From an uncultured Lachnospiraceae bacterium (GTDB lineage: Bacteria; Bacillota; Clostridia; Lachnospirales; Lachnospiraceae), in NCBI GenBank assembly GCA_910588875.1, contig CAJURT010000049.1:1-23432 (forward strand): a stretch of DNA of 23,432 nucleotides. Direction: 5' to 3'. Position 1 is the stretch's first letter. Each line of letters starts with the position of its first letter. The notes beneath the pieces were generated by a model. That model saw nothing but the letters and a program-made list of their open reading frames with translations. It had not been told where the DNA came from and did no database searches. Made by a program: the position numbers and the translations under genes. This document shows positions 15,530 to 23,194 of the stretch, one piece after another.

Positions 15530-16186
15530 TTACCAGTCTATTACATCGAAAAATTCTTCCATGTTACTGCCTTTGCGGTCAAGCAGATCCCATGTCACAT
15601 CAGTTCGACTAATAGCAATTTCAAAATTCTTTTTCTTCACAGAATATGTATTTTTCACAAACTTATCTTTGCCCCGAATCTTCTGAATCAGTACCTGATA
15701 AGAGCGTTCACCATTATTCAGGCACTCATACACGCCTGTGTTCCTCTTAAACTGTTCCAAAGACTGGAATCCAAAAACCGTTTGTAGAAACCTTGTTACT
15801 TCCTGCCCTTTATACTCAGGCACATGCAGACAAGCAATATACTCAAAATCCGGATTATTCACAATAAGAAAATGAGGAATGGTTCCTTTCTTATTCTGCA
15901 GTCTACAGTATTCTGCCAACTGCTGGAAACTGTCTTTTTCTTCATAATGCTTCACCAGACGGTCAGCATCTACAATGATAAATTTAGCCAAACAGTTTGT
16001 CTGCGATTCCGTCTTTATTTTACGGGTAAAGTTGCTGTAACCGCCGCCATGCATATTGATAGGTTTTAAAGCGATCTGCACATCCTGCCGTCTTATGCCG
16101 CGCATTTTATCAATATAGTTGTATTCTGTATCTCCTTCACAGAAAACAACAAATCGTTTTTGTAATTTACGTTCCAGTCTACTCAA
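15530..16186 (-). CDS. RloB-like / Toprim-type protein of an abortive-infection pair
   Basis: A 218-residue protein of the RloB family. The N-terminal FVVFCEGDTEYNYID (Glu17) and IIVDADRL (Asp73 and Asp75) fit the Glu and DxD of a Toprim-like nuclease fold. NNPDFEYIACLH is the conserved middle motif. In RloAB/AbiL-type systems such a protein is the effector controlled by the AAA ATPase partner. It starts with TTG at 16186, supported by GGGAGG eight bases upstream, and overlaps the ATPase stop by 8 bp. DNA is AT-richer than the flanking genes, which suggests transfer. A short AGCCT/AGGCT hairpin follows the stop. The nuclease activity is inferred from family, not seen. Confidence 0.8.
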   Translation of the reverse strand: MSRLERKLQKRFVVFCEGDTEYNYIDKMRGIRRQDVQIALKPINMHGGGYSNFTRKIKTESQTNCLAKFIIVDADRLVKHYEEKDSFQQLAEYCRLQNKKGTIPHFLIVNNPDFEYIACLHVPEYKGQEVTRFLQTVFGFQSLEQFKRNTGVYECLNNGERSYQVLIQKIRGKDKFVKNTYSVKKKNFEIAISRTDVTWDLLDRKGSNMEEFFDVIDW

Positions 16187-17360
16187 ATGCCGTACCTCCC
16201 AGAATGCCTTTCATATAGAACTCATAAATCTTGGTAATTTCATAACGAACTTCCGGAAAATCAGACAGTGAATACATTTCTGAAGTCAGCTGCTCTCTAT
16301 TCTTGGTAACAAAATAAATCTGTTCTTTCATGTACCGCTTTAAATCCAGATGAAGCACATTATGAGTGGTGAAAATGAACTGTCCTTTATGCTCTGCCCC
16401 ATTTACAAAAGCGAGCACTCTATCGGACAGAATAGGATTCAATACCCGGTCCATTTCATCTGCAAACACGACTTTATTTTCATAAACCACACGGAAAATG
16501 TGTACTGCCCATGCAAAGAACTCACGAACGCCAGTAGAATCCATCTGTAGTTCTCTTCTGAAATCCTTTCCGTTTTCTCCCTTACGAATAATGACGGTTT
16601 TGCTATATGGTTTCTCCCTGTCAAGTTCGATACCACAGATACTATAATCAACCATACGGAAGATTTCCAAATATCTTTGCTCTTCTAAAATATGCATATC
16701 TGCATCCTGCCTGATCACATCATCTGCCATGTCAGAAGCCAAGGACTCTGGATATAACTTTTCTGTCATCCATTCGACAACTGCTAACGCATCTTCATCT
16801 CCCAGCAATGCAAACTTAGATACCAGAAGACCGATACTGTCTCCAGCAAGAAATTTATCCACCCTCTCGCTTAAACCATTTGCTTCTTTCGCACTGGCAA
16901 ACCAAACCCTCCCCTTCTGCTTCTCTGCCTTAAAAAGACTGGATGCTACTACATTTCTTTTCTTTAAAAGCTGTAATTCCTCATATACAATCCCAGACTC
17001 ATTTAAATGCAGATGATAGACATAAACTTTTCCGTTATCAGATCTAAAGCACAGTTCAAACTTCTGAACAGGATTCTTTTTGTCATTCAGACTTGCAGCA
17101 TTCACATATGGTCGAACAGACTTCACCTGGCTATTGGTTACAAACAAAGATTTTAAATATTTCAAGCTATTAATAAAATTGGATTTGCCACCCGCGTTCT
17201 CACCAACAATTACCGCAGACTTCATCAAGTCAAATCCTTCAGCAGTTTCAACATAATTGTCCGGGAAACGTTTTTTTACCTTCCCGGACGGTGCGCTCAT
17301 GGAAAATTCACTTTCGCAGTTAAATGAACAAAAATTATTAAAACGATAATAGATCAGCAT
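16179..17360 (-). CDS. AAA family ATPase (RloA/AbiLi-like) of a defence pair
   Basis: A 393-residue ABC/SMC-type ATPase of the AAA_15/AAA_21 group. The N-terminus LIYYRFNNFCSFNCESEFSM is typical. Walker A is GENAGGKS at 53-60. A signature-like DSTGVREFFAW is near 274-284. Walker B is VVFADEMD with Asp301-Glu302, and the switch histidine is in FTTHN (His333). In known systems of this layout (RloAB, AbiL, and the distantly similar PARIS and OLD pairs) the ATPase senses infection and releases a Toprim effector. It has its own promoter (17392-17419) and is coupled to the RloB-like gene. Base composition is lower in GC than neighbours. The phage trigger is unknown. Confidence 0.85.
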   Translation of the reverse strand: MLIYYRFNNFCSFNCESEFSMSAPSGKVKKRFPDNYVETAEGFDLMKSAVIVGENAGGKSNFINSLKYLKSLFVTNSQVKSVRPYVNAASLNDKKNPVQKFELCFRSDNGKVYVYHLHLNESGIVYEELQLLKKRNVVASSLFKAEKQKGRVWFASAKEANGLSERVDKFLAGDSIGLLVSKFALLGDEDALAVVEWMTEKLYPESLASDMADDVIRQDADMHILEEQRYLEIFRMVDYSICGIELDREKPYSKTVIIRKGENGKDFRRELQMDSTGVREFFAWAVHIFRVVYENKVVFADEMDRVLNPILSDRVLAFVNGAEHKGQFIFTTHNVLHLDLKRYMKEQIYFVTKNREQLTSEMYSLSDFPEVRYEITKIYEFYMKGILGGTAFE

Positions 17361-17391
17361 ACAGCACCTCTCAATTTGCTTATTCCTTTAT

Positions 17392-17419
17392 ATTATAGTT
17401 CAAAATCCCCCTCTGTAAA
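17392..17419 (-). promoter_or_regulatory. Promoter of the rloA/rloB-like pair
   Basis: On the minus strand TTTACA (17414-17419) and TATAAT (17392-17397) are separated by 16 bp. The predicted start is about 25 bp before the ATPase ATG at 17360. The AT-rich DNA upstream (17421-17470) may act as an UP-like element. Confidence 0.7.
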
Positions 17420-17456
17420 CATTTTTTTGGTTTAGATATAAATTTTTTCTTCATTT

Positions 17457-17552
17457 TTATTCATTTTTCATTGCTCGAAATCTGATTTTCATCTTTATTG
17501 CGCTGAGTCTGTAGTCTTCCCTGATGTGCATTTCATCAAACTTAATCAACAT
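17457..17552 (-). CDS. Possible 31-residue small protein upstream of the defence pair
   Basis: A short frame starting MLIKFDEMHIRED and ending in a basic, Met-rich tail (AMKNE) has a GGAAG site four bases before its ATG. It lies between the HD gene stop (17610) and the promoter of the ATPase gene, in the gene-free stretch 17361-17609. No family is recognised. A second short frame (reading LHTAGELKGIISMDWK) ends just before it. They could be remnants of a broken gene or chance frames. Confidence 0.2.
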   Translation of the reverse strand: MLIKFDEMHIREDYRLSAIKMKIRFRAMKNE

Positions 17553-17609
17553 TTTACTTCCAGTCCATGGAGATTATTCCCTTTAGTTCTCCCGCCGTAT
17601 GTAAATCAA

Positions 17610-18197
17610 TCACGGTTTCAGATTCCCTTTTCTTATATTCTCCTGAATGATCTCATCCGCTGCCTGATACAGCCTCCCGGAGCCTGCTTTCGTCTTCTCA
17701 TGCCGTCCATAAACCTGTTTCGCACAGATTCCATGCTCCTTCCAGTCGCCCCCGTTGTTGCTGTTGTTTAAAATCAGCGGCTGAAGATTATCCATCGCAT
17801 GGGCAAACTTAGCCTCTGCTGTCTGGTTTTCCTCAAACTCATCAAACAAAGCGATCATCTCCTGCTTCTGATCCTCCGGCAAAAGGGAATAGATTTTTTC
17901 CTTTGCCGCCTCCTCCCTCTGCTTCTGGGTCTTTAAATTCTCCTCGTCATAGGCATAGGTATCGCCGGACTCGATCTCCACAATGTCATGAATCAGGCAC
18001 ATAATCATCACCCGGCCAATATCGACTTCTTCATTGGAATATTCCCTCAGAAGATAGGCCATCACTGCCATATGCCAGGCATGTTCCGCATCATTTTCCC
18101 TTCTCCCATGGCCAGATAAATGGGTCTGGCGGAAGATATTTTTTTCCTGATCAATCTCCAGGGCAAAATCCAGTTGCCTTTTCAGCCTTTCTTCCAT
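17610..18197 (-). CDS. HD-domain phosphohydrolase (YfbR/HDDC2-like)
   Basis: A 195-residue cytoplasmic HD_3-type hydrolase. The metal-binding signature is complete: His39 in NDAEHAWHMA, His70-Asp71 in CLIHDIVEIESGD, and a late Asp in HAMDNLQPL. This arrangement is typical of 5'-deoxynucleotidase-like HD proteins, which dephosphorylate nucleoside monophosphates. The N-terminus MEERLKRQLDFALEIDQEKN is also typical. The nearest upstream gene (DUF3592) is 170 bp away, with a spacer that contains a hairpin, so it may be transcribed on its own. The exact substrate is not readable. Confidence 0.87.
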   Translation of the reverse strand: MEERLKRQLDFALEIDQEKNIFRQTHLSGHGRRENDAEHAWHMAVMAYLLREYSNEEVDIGRVMIMCLIHDIVEIESGDTYAYDEENLKTQKQREEAAKEKIYSLLPEDQKQEMIALFDEFEENQTAEAKFAHAMDNLQPLILNNSNNGGDWKEHGICAKQVYGRHEKTKAGSGRLYQAADEIIQENIRKGNLKP

Positions 18198-18367
18198 CCT
18201 GCAAGGTTTCCTCTCTTTCCTTCATTCGAGCCAAATCTCCCACAAATCGTGACTCACACCTGTGGGAAAGCAATGTTTTAACGCACTCTGAGGCGCTCTC
18301 AAAATCTCGCCAAATCCGGTAAAATATTTCGCAAAAACAGATACAAAGAAACTCCGAAGAGCACCTC
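18198..18367. other. 170-bp non-coding spacer with a CCCACA/TGTGGG hairpin
   Basis: Between the DUF3592 and HD genes the DNA holds no believable gene. CCCACAAATCGTG at about 18239 pairs partly with CACACCTGTGGG ending at about 18266 (outer 6-bp stem). Its composition and lack of coding signal suggest an intergenic repeat or regulatory leader of the HD gene, but neither is shown. Confidence 0.3.
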
Positions 18368-18907
18368 TCATTCCAGAAAGGCAAAGAATGTCCGCAGCAG
18401 CGGGGCGAACAAACCGGCCAACGGAAACAGAACCCCCACGCCGCACAAAAGCATCGCCCACCGCCTGTCATGCTTTTGCATAACCGGAACATAAAAAACA
18501 TGGGGATTGTCCGGGGCATAGTATAACTCCACCTGCTCCCCCTGCCTCACATAGCTTTGGCTAAATCCGCTGGGGGATACCACCCGGTACATGGTTTCCC
18601 CTGCCTGAAACTCATACTCCGGACGATAGATTCTCTTGTTTCCGCTCCCGATATTTATCCGGGAATGAACGAAAATAACCGTGGCTGTTGTCCGGACAAC
18701 GGCATTTCCTTTCTCCCTCAGCAGGCGGTGCTGTATCTTCATCCCGATTGCAAAAAAGATTAAAGGAAGCATGGTAAACCCGGCATCCGCTATCCGTTCC
18801 TCTCCTCCCCTTTGGGGCTGGCAGAGAATAATCCCGGCAAAAATCAGGCACAAAAAAGGCCAGCCAATAGCCAGGATCCGCCATATTTTCCATGAATGAT
18901 TTCCCAA
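18368..18907 (-). CDS. DUF3592-family membrane protein
   Basis: A 179-residue protein with hydrophobic helices at the N-terminus (about 10-30 and 43-58) and C-terminus (about 149-175) around a central soluble beta-rich part. The middle segments YRPEYEFQAGETMYRV and GEQVELYYAPDNPHVFYV match the DUF3592 pattern, in which a domain lies between membrane helices. Translation probably begins at TTG 18907, because GGGAGG lies seven bases upstream and no in-frame ATG is available before the first helix. It follows the DUF3788 gene by 47 bp. Function unknown. Confidence 0.75.
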   Translation of the reverse strand: MGNHSWKIWRILAIGWPFLCLIFAGIILCQPQRGGEERIADAGFTMLPLIFFAIGMKIQHRLLREKGNAVVRTTATVIFVHSRINIGSGNKRIYRPEYEFQAGETMYRVVSPSGFSQSYVRQGEQVELYYAPDNPHVFYVPVMQKHDRRWAMLLCGVGVLFPLAGLFAPLLRTFFAFLE

Positions 18908-18954
18908 AATTTTCCCTCCCTATGGCCATCTCTCTGTCTTCTGTTTGCCTGCTT

Positions 18955-19431
18955 CTATCTGCCTGCTGCCGTCTGCCTGTTTCCCTTCCTGTTCCCTCTT
19001 CTCTTGATTGCCAGAAGCTTCCTGAAATCCTCAAACATCTCTGGCTCCACCGGCTCAAACATCATCCATTTCCCGTCATGGTAAGTCTCTGCCTCATCAT
19101 AGGTCTTCTGAATCTTTTCAGAAAAATCCTCCCGCATCCCTTCAAATTTTTCCCTTTCCTGTTTTCCGAAAATAACCATAAAGCCCATGGCATTCTCTCT
19201 TGCATACAGAGCGCATAAGGTTTTCCCGCCTCTTCGGTATTTATACTCATATGTCCAGGCTTTCCCGCCCTTTCCCCAAATACGGTCCATATCATACGTT
19301 TCCTCTATCCAGGCACATAAGCTTTCCCATATATCGGCCAAAGATGTTCCCAAAAGTGCCGTCAGTTCTTTCCTGTGCGACATTTCCTCTGGTGTACTCT
19401 CTGGTATCTGCTCTGACCTCTTCTCCGGCAT
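18955..19431 (-). CDS. DUF3788-family protein
   Basis: A 158-residue soluble protein. The pattern AWTYEYKYRRGGKTLCALYAREN, then MVIFGKQEREKF and finally YHDGKWMMFEP corresponds to DUF3788, a small family of unknown function often near stress or transport genes in clostridia. The C-terminus is a basic tail (KRRGNRKGNRQ). It is 92 bp after the YunG-like gene and 47 bp before the DUF3592 gene, so cotranscription is likely but not proven. The start ATG has AAGGAGCAGAGCGAG upstream. Confidence 0.75.
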   Translation of the reverse strand: MPEKRSEQIPESTPEEMSHRKELTALLGTSLADIWESLCAWIEETYDMDRIWGKGGKAWTYEYKYRRGGKTLCALYARENAMGFMVIFGKQEREKFEGMREDFSEKIQKTYDEAETYHDGKWMMFEPVEPEMFEDFRKLLAIKRRGNRKGNRQTAAGR

Positions 19432-19523
19432 TTCTCGCTCTGCTCCTTTCCTTTACAAACAGGCCCTTCCCTGTTCTCTGTTTTTCTTTGACATAGGCAA
19501 TCGGTCCTTCCGGACGGCAAAGG

Positions 19524-19967
19524 TCAGTCCCGGCCTCCTGCCCGGTGTTTTTTCAGTTCCTCTTTGAGAAATTCGTACCGCAGTCGCTTCTCCTCCTTAG
19601 CAAAATGCTTCTCCCGAAACTGCTCCGGATTATTTTCGTAGTTTAACTCTTCCTCCCCGAATTGCTCGCTGGTAAGGTCAAACACACAGCCATTTACTAC
19701 ATTATAACAGTGATAATTCCCGTCGGGAAGGGGGATTCCGTACACCTTTCCGCCGAATATATCCTGAGCCAGGAAGGCTGTGATGGAGCACTGGCCTGCG
19801 GTCTTGTTCTCCCTGCTCCATTTTTCCCGCAGCCTGGGGGCGCAGGTGTACTCGCACCAGATAGGGGAAAGTGCGTCATATAACTTGCAGGGAGTCCAGT
19901 CCTCCCCGTATTCCCTGGTGATTGCAAAAACCTCTCCATGATTCCATCCGTAGAATTTGTAGGTCAT
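19524..19967 (-). CDS. YunG-like family protein
   Basis: A 147-residue soluble protein. GQCSITAFLAQDIFGGKVYG followed by HCYNVVNGCVFDLTSEQFG is the cysteine/His-containing pattern of the YunG-like family (Cys in GQC-S/A, then H-x-x-N and DLT), which may have a papain-like or transglutaminase-like fold. The C-terminus is charged and probably helical. The ATG at 19967 has GGAAGGGGGA before it. The ATG at 19985 overlaps the lipoprotein stop and cannot be excluded. Molecular role unknown. Confidence 0.6.
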   Translation of the reverse strand: MTYKFYGWNHGEVFAITREYGEDWTPCKLYDALSPIWCEYTCAPRLREKWSRENKTAGQCSITAFLAQDIFGGKVYGIPLPDGNYHCYNVVNGCVFDLTSEQFGEEELNYENNPEQFREKHFAKEEKRLRYEFLKEELKKHRAGGRD

Positions 19968-19981
19968 TTTTCCCCCTTCCT

Positions 19982-20557
19982 TCATTCCTCTTCCTCTAAC
20001 CGCTCTCCGGAAACGATCTGTTCGTTCAGTTCCTCTATAAACTCGTCCCAGCCCTCCGGCCAGGTGAGAGCGCCGCTTTCGCTGTAATAATCATCATAAC
20101 CTCCGTCATAGGAAACCCAATAATTAAAGAGTTCGGTCATCGTGCAATAATCACCGTCAGGCCAATAGGGGCCTCCCTCATGAACCGTGACGGTATAGTC
20201 CAAAAGCAGACGGTTCAGGCTGTCAATCTGACCGGAATCCAGAAGATAAGTCTCCTCCTCCTGTCCCTCAATCCGAATCCTGGCAGTAGCTCCGTCCAAA
20301 TCCACCCAATACTCATATTCCGTGCCCGCACCGATCTTGTTAAGGCCCGTCACGATTGTGGCGCTTCTTACCGAGGACTCCTCCCGCAGCTTTTCCAGCC
20401 GTTCCCGCTCTTCCTCGTGTATGGCCATCCGCATCTTTTTTTCCAAAAGATCCGCCGCACTGACAGGTTTTTCCTCCCATTTTCCGCAGGCTGCCAGGCT
20501 TAAAAGCAAAACCACGGCCAATCCCTGCTGCCTCATCCGTTTCAGAGTCATCCTCAT
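19982..20557 (-). CDS. Putative lipoprotein, unknown function
   Basis: A 191-residue secreted protein with a basic N-terminus, hydrophobic stretch and lipobox LAAC with the lipidated cysteine at residue 24. It is followed by a charged, probably helical segment (about 35-60) rich in Glu and Arg. The rest has no recognised domain but contains an acidic/aromatic stretch near the C-terminus (YDGGYDDYYSESG). The ATG at 20557 overlaps the M20 gene stop as ATGA, indicating coupling. An in-frame start at 20590 lies inside the M20 gene and is unlikely. Confidence 0.7.
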   Translation of the reverse strand: MRMTLKRMRQQGLAVVLLLSLAACGKWEEKPVSAADLLEKKMRMAIHEEERERLEKLREESSVRSATIVTGLNKIGAGTEYEYWVDLDGATARIRIEGQEEETYLLDSGQIDSLNRLLLDYTVTVHEGGPYWPDGDYCTMTELFNYWVSYDGGYDDYYSESGALTWPEGWDEFIEELNEQIVSGERLEEEE

Positions 20558-21882
20558 ACGTTCTCCTTTTCCCTTCTGCACAGATCCCACACAATCGCCG
20601 CAAATACCTCAATCCCCTCTGTAAGCACCTTTTCGTCAAAATCAAAGGCTGTGGTATGCTGGGCTGCGGCCATGGGCGTCATGGAGCGCATATAAGCGGC
20701 CTTGCCCCCGTGCTCCTGCACCCGGTTCATCATCAGGGAAATGTCCTCGCTGCCCCAGTTTCTGGCATTCCGGCAGCTGCTGACCCGGAGATGGGGAAGT
20801 TCCCTCTCCACAATCCCTGCGATCTGTTCCAGGAAGTCTAAGTCGCTGTGCTGGGACTCTGCGCCCCCCTGGAGCACCATTTTGCAGGCACATCCGTTCA
20901 TCCTTGCAGCCCCCTCGCAGATTCTCACTGCCTCCTGGTCCAGGTACTGGTTGATCTCCGTCGTCTCCCCCCGCACCTCGAATTGAATCATGGCATGGTC
21001 CGGAACCACATTCCTTCCGGTTCCGCCCTCAATCCTCCCCACATTGACCCGGGAAATCCCGCCGCTGTGCCTGGGAAGGGCGGTGAGGTTCAGCACCGCA
21101 TTGGCCGCCGCCACGATGGCGCTCCTCCCCTTTTCCGGAAACCCGCCTGCATGGGCGGCCTGGCCGTAAAAATGGGCATCATACTTGCTGGTGGCAAGGG
21201 AGCCCCAGGTTCCCGGAGTCACGTCCCCGTCATCCGGTTCCCCGGCAGGGGCAATGTGGGTTCCCACAAAATAGTCCACATCATCCAGATGTCCGTGGGC
21301 CACGATAGCCCTGGCTCCCTTGGCTCCCTCCTCCCCGGGCTGGAAGATCAGCTTGACGGTTCCCTTAAGTTCCTCTCTCAGCTTCATGAGAACCTCTGCC
21401 ACCCCAAGGCCAATGGCTCCGTGGCCGTCGTGGCCGCAGGCATGCATTTTTCCCTTATTCACGGAGGAAAAGCCTTCCCGGAAGGGCCGGTGGGATTCCT
21501 TCTCCTCCTCAATAAGCCCCAGGGCGTCAATGTCAAACCGCAGGGCAACCACCGGCCCCGGGCCGCAGCGCAGAATCCCCATGGCGCCGGTAAAGCCTTC
21601 TTTCATGTCCTCTGTCAGGTATTCCTGCGGCGCCCCCTGGCTGAGTGCCAGTTCTGCATGGGCTTTTAACTCCTCTGGCGAGGGAACCCCGATTCTTGCC
21701 TCCTCCAGGCACAGAGCCTTTCCTGTTACCACTTCATAGCCAAACTCGGTCAATACCTGGTTGATCACGGCGGATGTCCTCATTTCCAGCCATGCGGTTT
21801 CTGCGTATCGGTGAAAATCCCGCCTTCTTTCCCTGCTTATCCGGGACAGGCTTCTGGCATAATCTGTAATTTTGGTGTTCAT
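20554..21882 (-). CDS. M20-family amidohydrolase (AbgA-like)
   Basis: A 442-residue metal-dependent amidohydrolase/carboxypeptidase of the M20D type. HACGHDGH at 147-154 and PGEEGAKGAR at 182-191 hold metal ligands and the catalytic Glu. The lid domain (FYGQAAHAGGFPEKGRSAI) and the late AQHTTAFDF segment are typical. The long insert before the first metal motif and overall pattern resemble AbgA (p-aminobenzoyl-glutamate hydrolase subunit), so the substrate is probably an N-acyl amino acid or similar amide. The ATG at 21882 has an AAGGAGGAG site. An upstream in-frame ATG at 21948 gives an unrelated Cys-rich leader and is rejected. Confidence 0.88.
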   Translation of the reverse strand: MNTKITDYARSLSRISRERRRDFHRYAETAWLEMRTSAVINQVLTEFGYEVVTGKALCLEEARIGVPSPEELKAHAELALSQGAPQEYLTEDMKEGFTGAMGILRCGPGPVVALRFDIDALGLIEEEKESHRPFREGFSSVNKGKMHACGHDGHGAIGLGVAEVLMKLREELKGTVKLIFQPGEEGAKGARAIVAHGHLDDVDYFVGTHIAPAGEPDDGDVTPGTWGSLATSKYDAHFYGQAAHAGGFPEKGRSAIVAAANAVLNLTALPRHSGGISRVNVGRIEGGTGRNVVPDHAMIQFEVRGETTEINQYLDQEAVRICEGAARMNGCACKMVLQGGAESQHSDLDFLEQIAGIVERELPHLRVSSCRNARNWGSEDISLMMNRVQEHGGKAAYMRSMTPMAAAQHTTAFDFDEKVLTEGIEVFAAIVWDLCRREKENV

Positions 21883-21952
21883 TTCCGGCTCCTCCTTTTT
21901 CGGCATCGGTTGTTGGCAGCACTGATGGCACAAAAATCCCCGGGGCATCCCT

Positions 21953-22909
21953 TCACCCCTGTCCTTCCTCCCTCCCGGCCTGGACTTTGAAGGATTTCTG
22001 CAGCCCCTGTATGATGGTATCCCCGGGCCTTATCTCCCCGGTGAGCAAAGGGGACGCCTTGTCATGGGATTGGTAGTTTTCCAGGACCTTCCGGGGATTT
22101 CTGTTGGCATAACAGTATTTACAGCCATTCAGGCAGGTATCGTAAGCCCCTATATCCCTGCTTTCAATGCAATGGCAGCCCTGGCGCGCCCCCTTATGCT
22201 TTAAGTTCTTAAAGCTGATCTGATTGGCATTTCCCAAAATATCCAGCGTCATGCAGCCGGAAGAGTGGATATTCCAGGCAGAATAATCCTCGCCGGCTCC
22301 GCAGGTCTGGAGATAAATGCCATACTTCTCTGCAATCCTGCCGAGTTCCTGAGCCAGCGCCTCCCTGTCCTTCCTGAGCAGGGGAATAAACCCCGGCACA
22401 TTGTTTTCCAGCCTTTTGCGGGATGTGCCCCGGGTATGTGTTTCCACAAAGCTGAAAATACAGCGGTCGATATGGGGGGACAGCGCCTTTGCCATGGACT
22501 CAAAGGTCTCCCTGTGGCGCTCCAGGGTATAAGTTTCTGTCAGCATAACCGGATCATATCTCCACCCAATCCGCTGCTTCCCCACCATCTCTGACAGCCG
22601 GATCAGGGTTTCCATGCTTTCCTCAATCTCCGGAACCCCTGGTTCCATATCCTTTCCGTAAGCGGTGATCGTGTAATAAAAATAGGTGGAAAAACGGTCT
22701 GTGATCTCATGCAGCCGGGACAGTATGGGCTCATAATTCTTGGAACAGAAAACCACGCAGTCCACGGTGTCCGGGTTCAGTTCATAACGTATCACCTTAT
22801 GGGGGAACAAGGGATTGCGGGACAGTACATACCCTTCTGAAAAACGGTTCAAAAGCCATTCTGTATAGTATTGGACGGTATCGGTCCGTCCGCCGGTGTT
22901 AATAATCAT
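21953..22909 (-). CDS. DUF1848-family protein with C-terminal cysteine cluster
   Basis: A 318-residue protein. MIINTGGRTDTVQYYTEWLLNR and the YFYYTITAYGKDMEPGVP segment match DUF1848. The C-terminus has cysteines at 245, 247, 259, 263 and 266 (C-x-C, then C-x3-C-x2-C-Y-A), which recalls an iron-sulfur site. The family is distantly like radical-SAM spore photoproduct-type proteins, but the cluster is C-terminal. Function is not established. It is the first gene downstream of a good promoter (23020-23048) and is followed after 70 bp by the M20 gene. Confidence 0.85.
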   Translation of the reverse strand: MIINTGGRTDTVQYYTEWLLNRFSEGYVLSRNPLFPHKVIRYELNPDTVDCVVFCSKNYEPILSRLHEITDRFSTYFYYTITAYGKDMEPGVPEIEESMETLIRLSEMVGKQRIGWRYDPVMLTETYTLERHRETFESMAKALSPHIDRCIFSFVETHTRGTSRKRLENNVPGFIPLLRKDREALAQELGRIAEKYGIYLQTCGAGEDYSAWNIHSSGCMTLDILGNANQISFKNLKHKGARQGCHCIESRDIGAYDTCLNGCKYCYANRNPRKVLENYQSHDKASPLLTGEIRPGDTIIQGLQKSFKVQAGREEGQG

Positions 22910-23019
22910 GCTTCCCCCCTGATTTCATGAATTTTTTTCTTCCCGGAGCCGGAAAACAGTGCGGTCCGTCTCTGCTTCCGTCCGGGACAGATACCCCATT
23001 TTCCGGAATTTTTTTGATA

Positions 23020-23048
23020 ATTGTATCAGATCTGTGGGAGGACGTCAA
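23020..23048 (-). promoter_or_regulatory. Promoter upstream of the DUF1848 gene
   Basis: On the minus strand TTGACG (23043-23048) and TACAAT (23020-23025) are spaced by 17 bp, each one base from consensus. The transcript would start near 23013 and have a leader of about 100 nt before the ATG at 22909. The -10 lies in an imperfect TGATA/TATCA palindrome (23015-23028), a possible operator. Confidence 0.65.
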
Positions 23049-23103
23049 GAAAACCTAAGGGTAAGCTTTTGTAATCTGGGGGGGCCGCCTTGGAGGAAGG
23101 GAG

Positions 23104-23119
23104 GCGTAGCGGGCTACGC
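23104..23119. repeat. Perfect inverted repeat GCGTAGC-GG-GCTACGC
   Basis: A 7-bp perfect inverted repeat with a 2-nt spacer lies in the otherwise gene-free stretch 22910-23194, about 75 bp before the recombinase remnant. It may be a recombination or protein-binding site at the edge of the mobile element. No T-run follows, so it is not a clear terminator. Confidence 0.5.
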
Positions 23120-23194
23120 TGAGTATTCTGGACTTGTGCAATCGGAAAAATAGACCGAAATATTTACACAAGGGTTTTCAGTGCGGAGTACTAG

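Noticed and set aside
18151..18519. 122-residue Cys-rich minus-strand frame across the DUF3592-HD spacer
   Set aside because: It overlaps two better-supported genes in another frame, has no domain match and an improbable composition.
20848..21669. 273-residue open frame on the plus strand opposite the M20 gene
   Set aside because: It is antisense to a clearly conserved enzyme, has no ribosome site and no recognisable motif; high GC codon use produces such shadows.
22959..23153. 64-residue plus-strand frame before the recombinase fragment
   Set aside because: It crosses the promoter of the DUF1848 gene and a G-rich tract, and shows no recognisable family.
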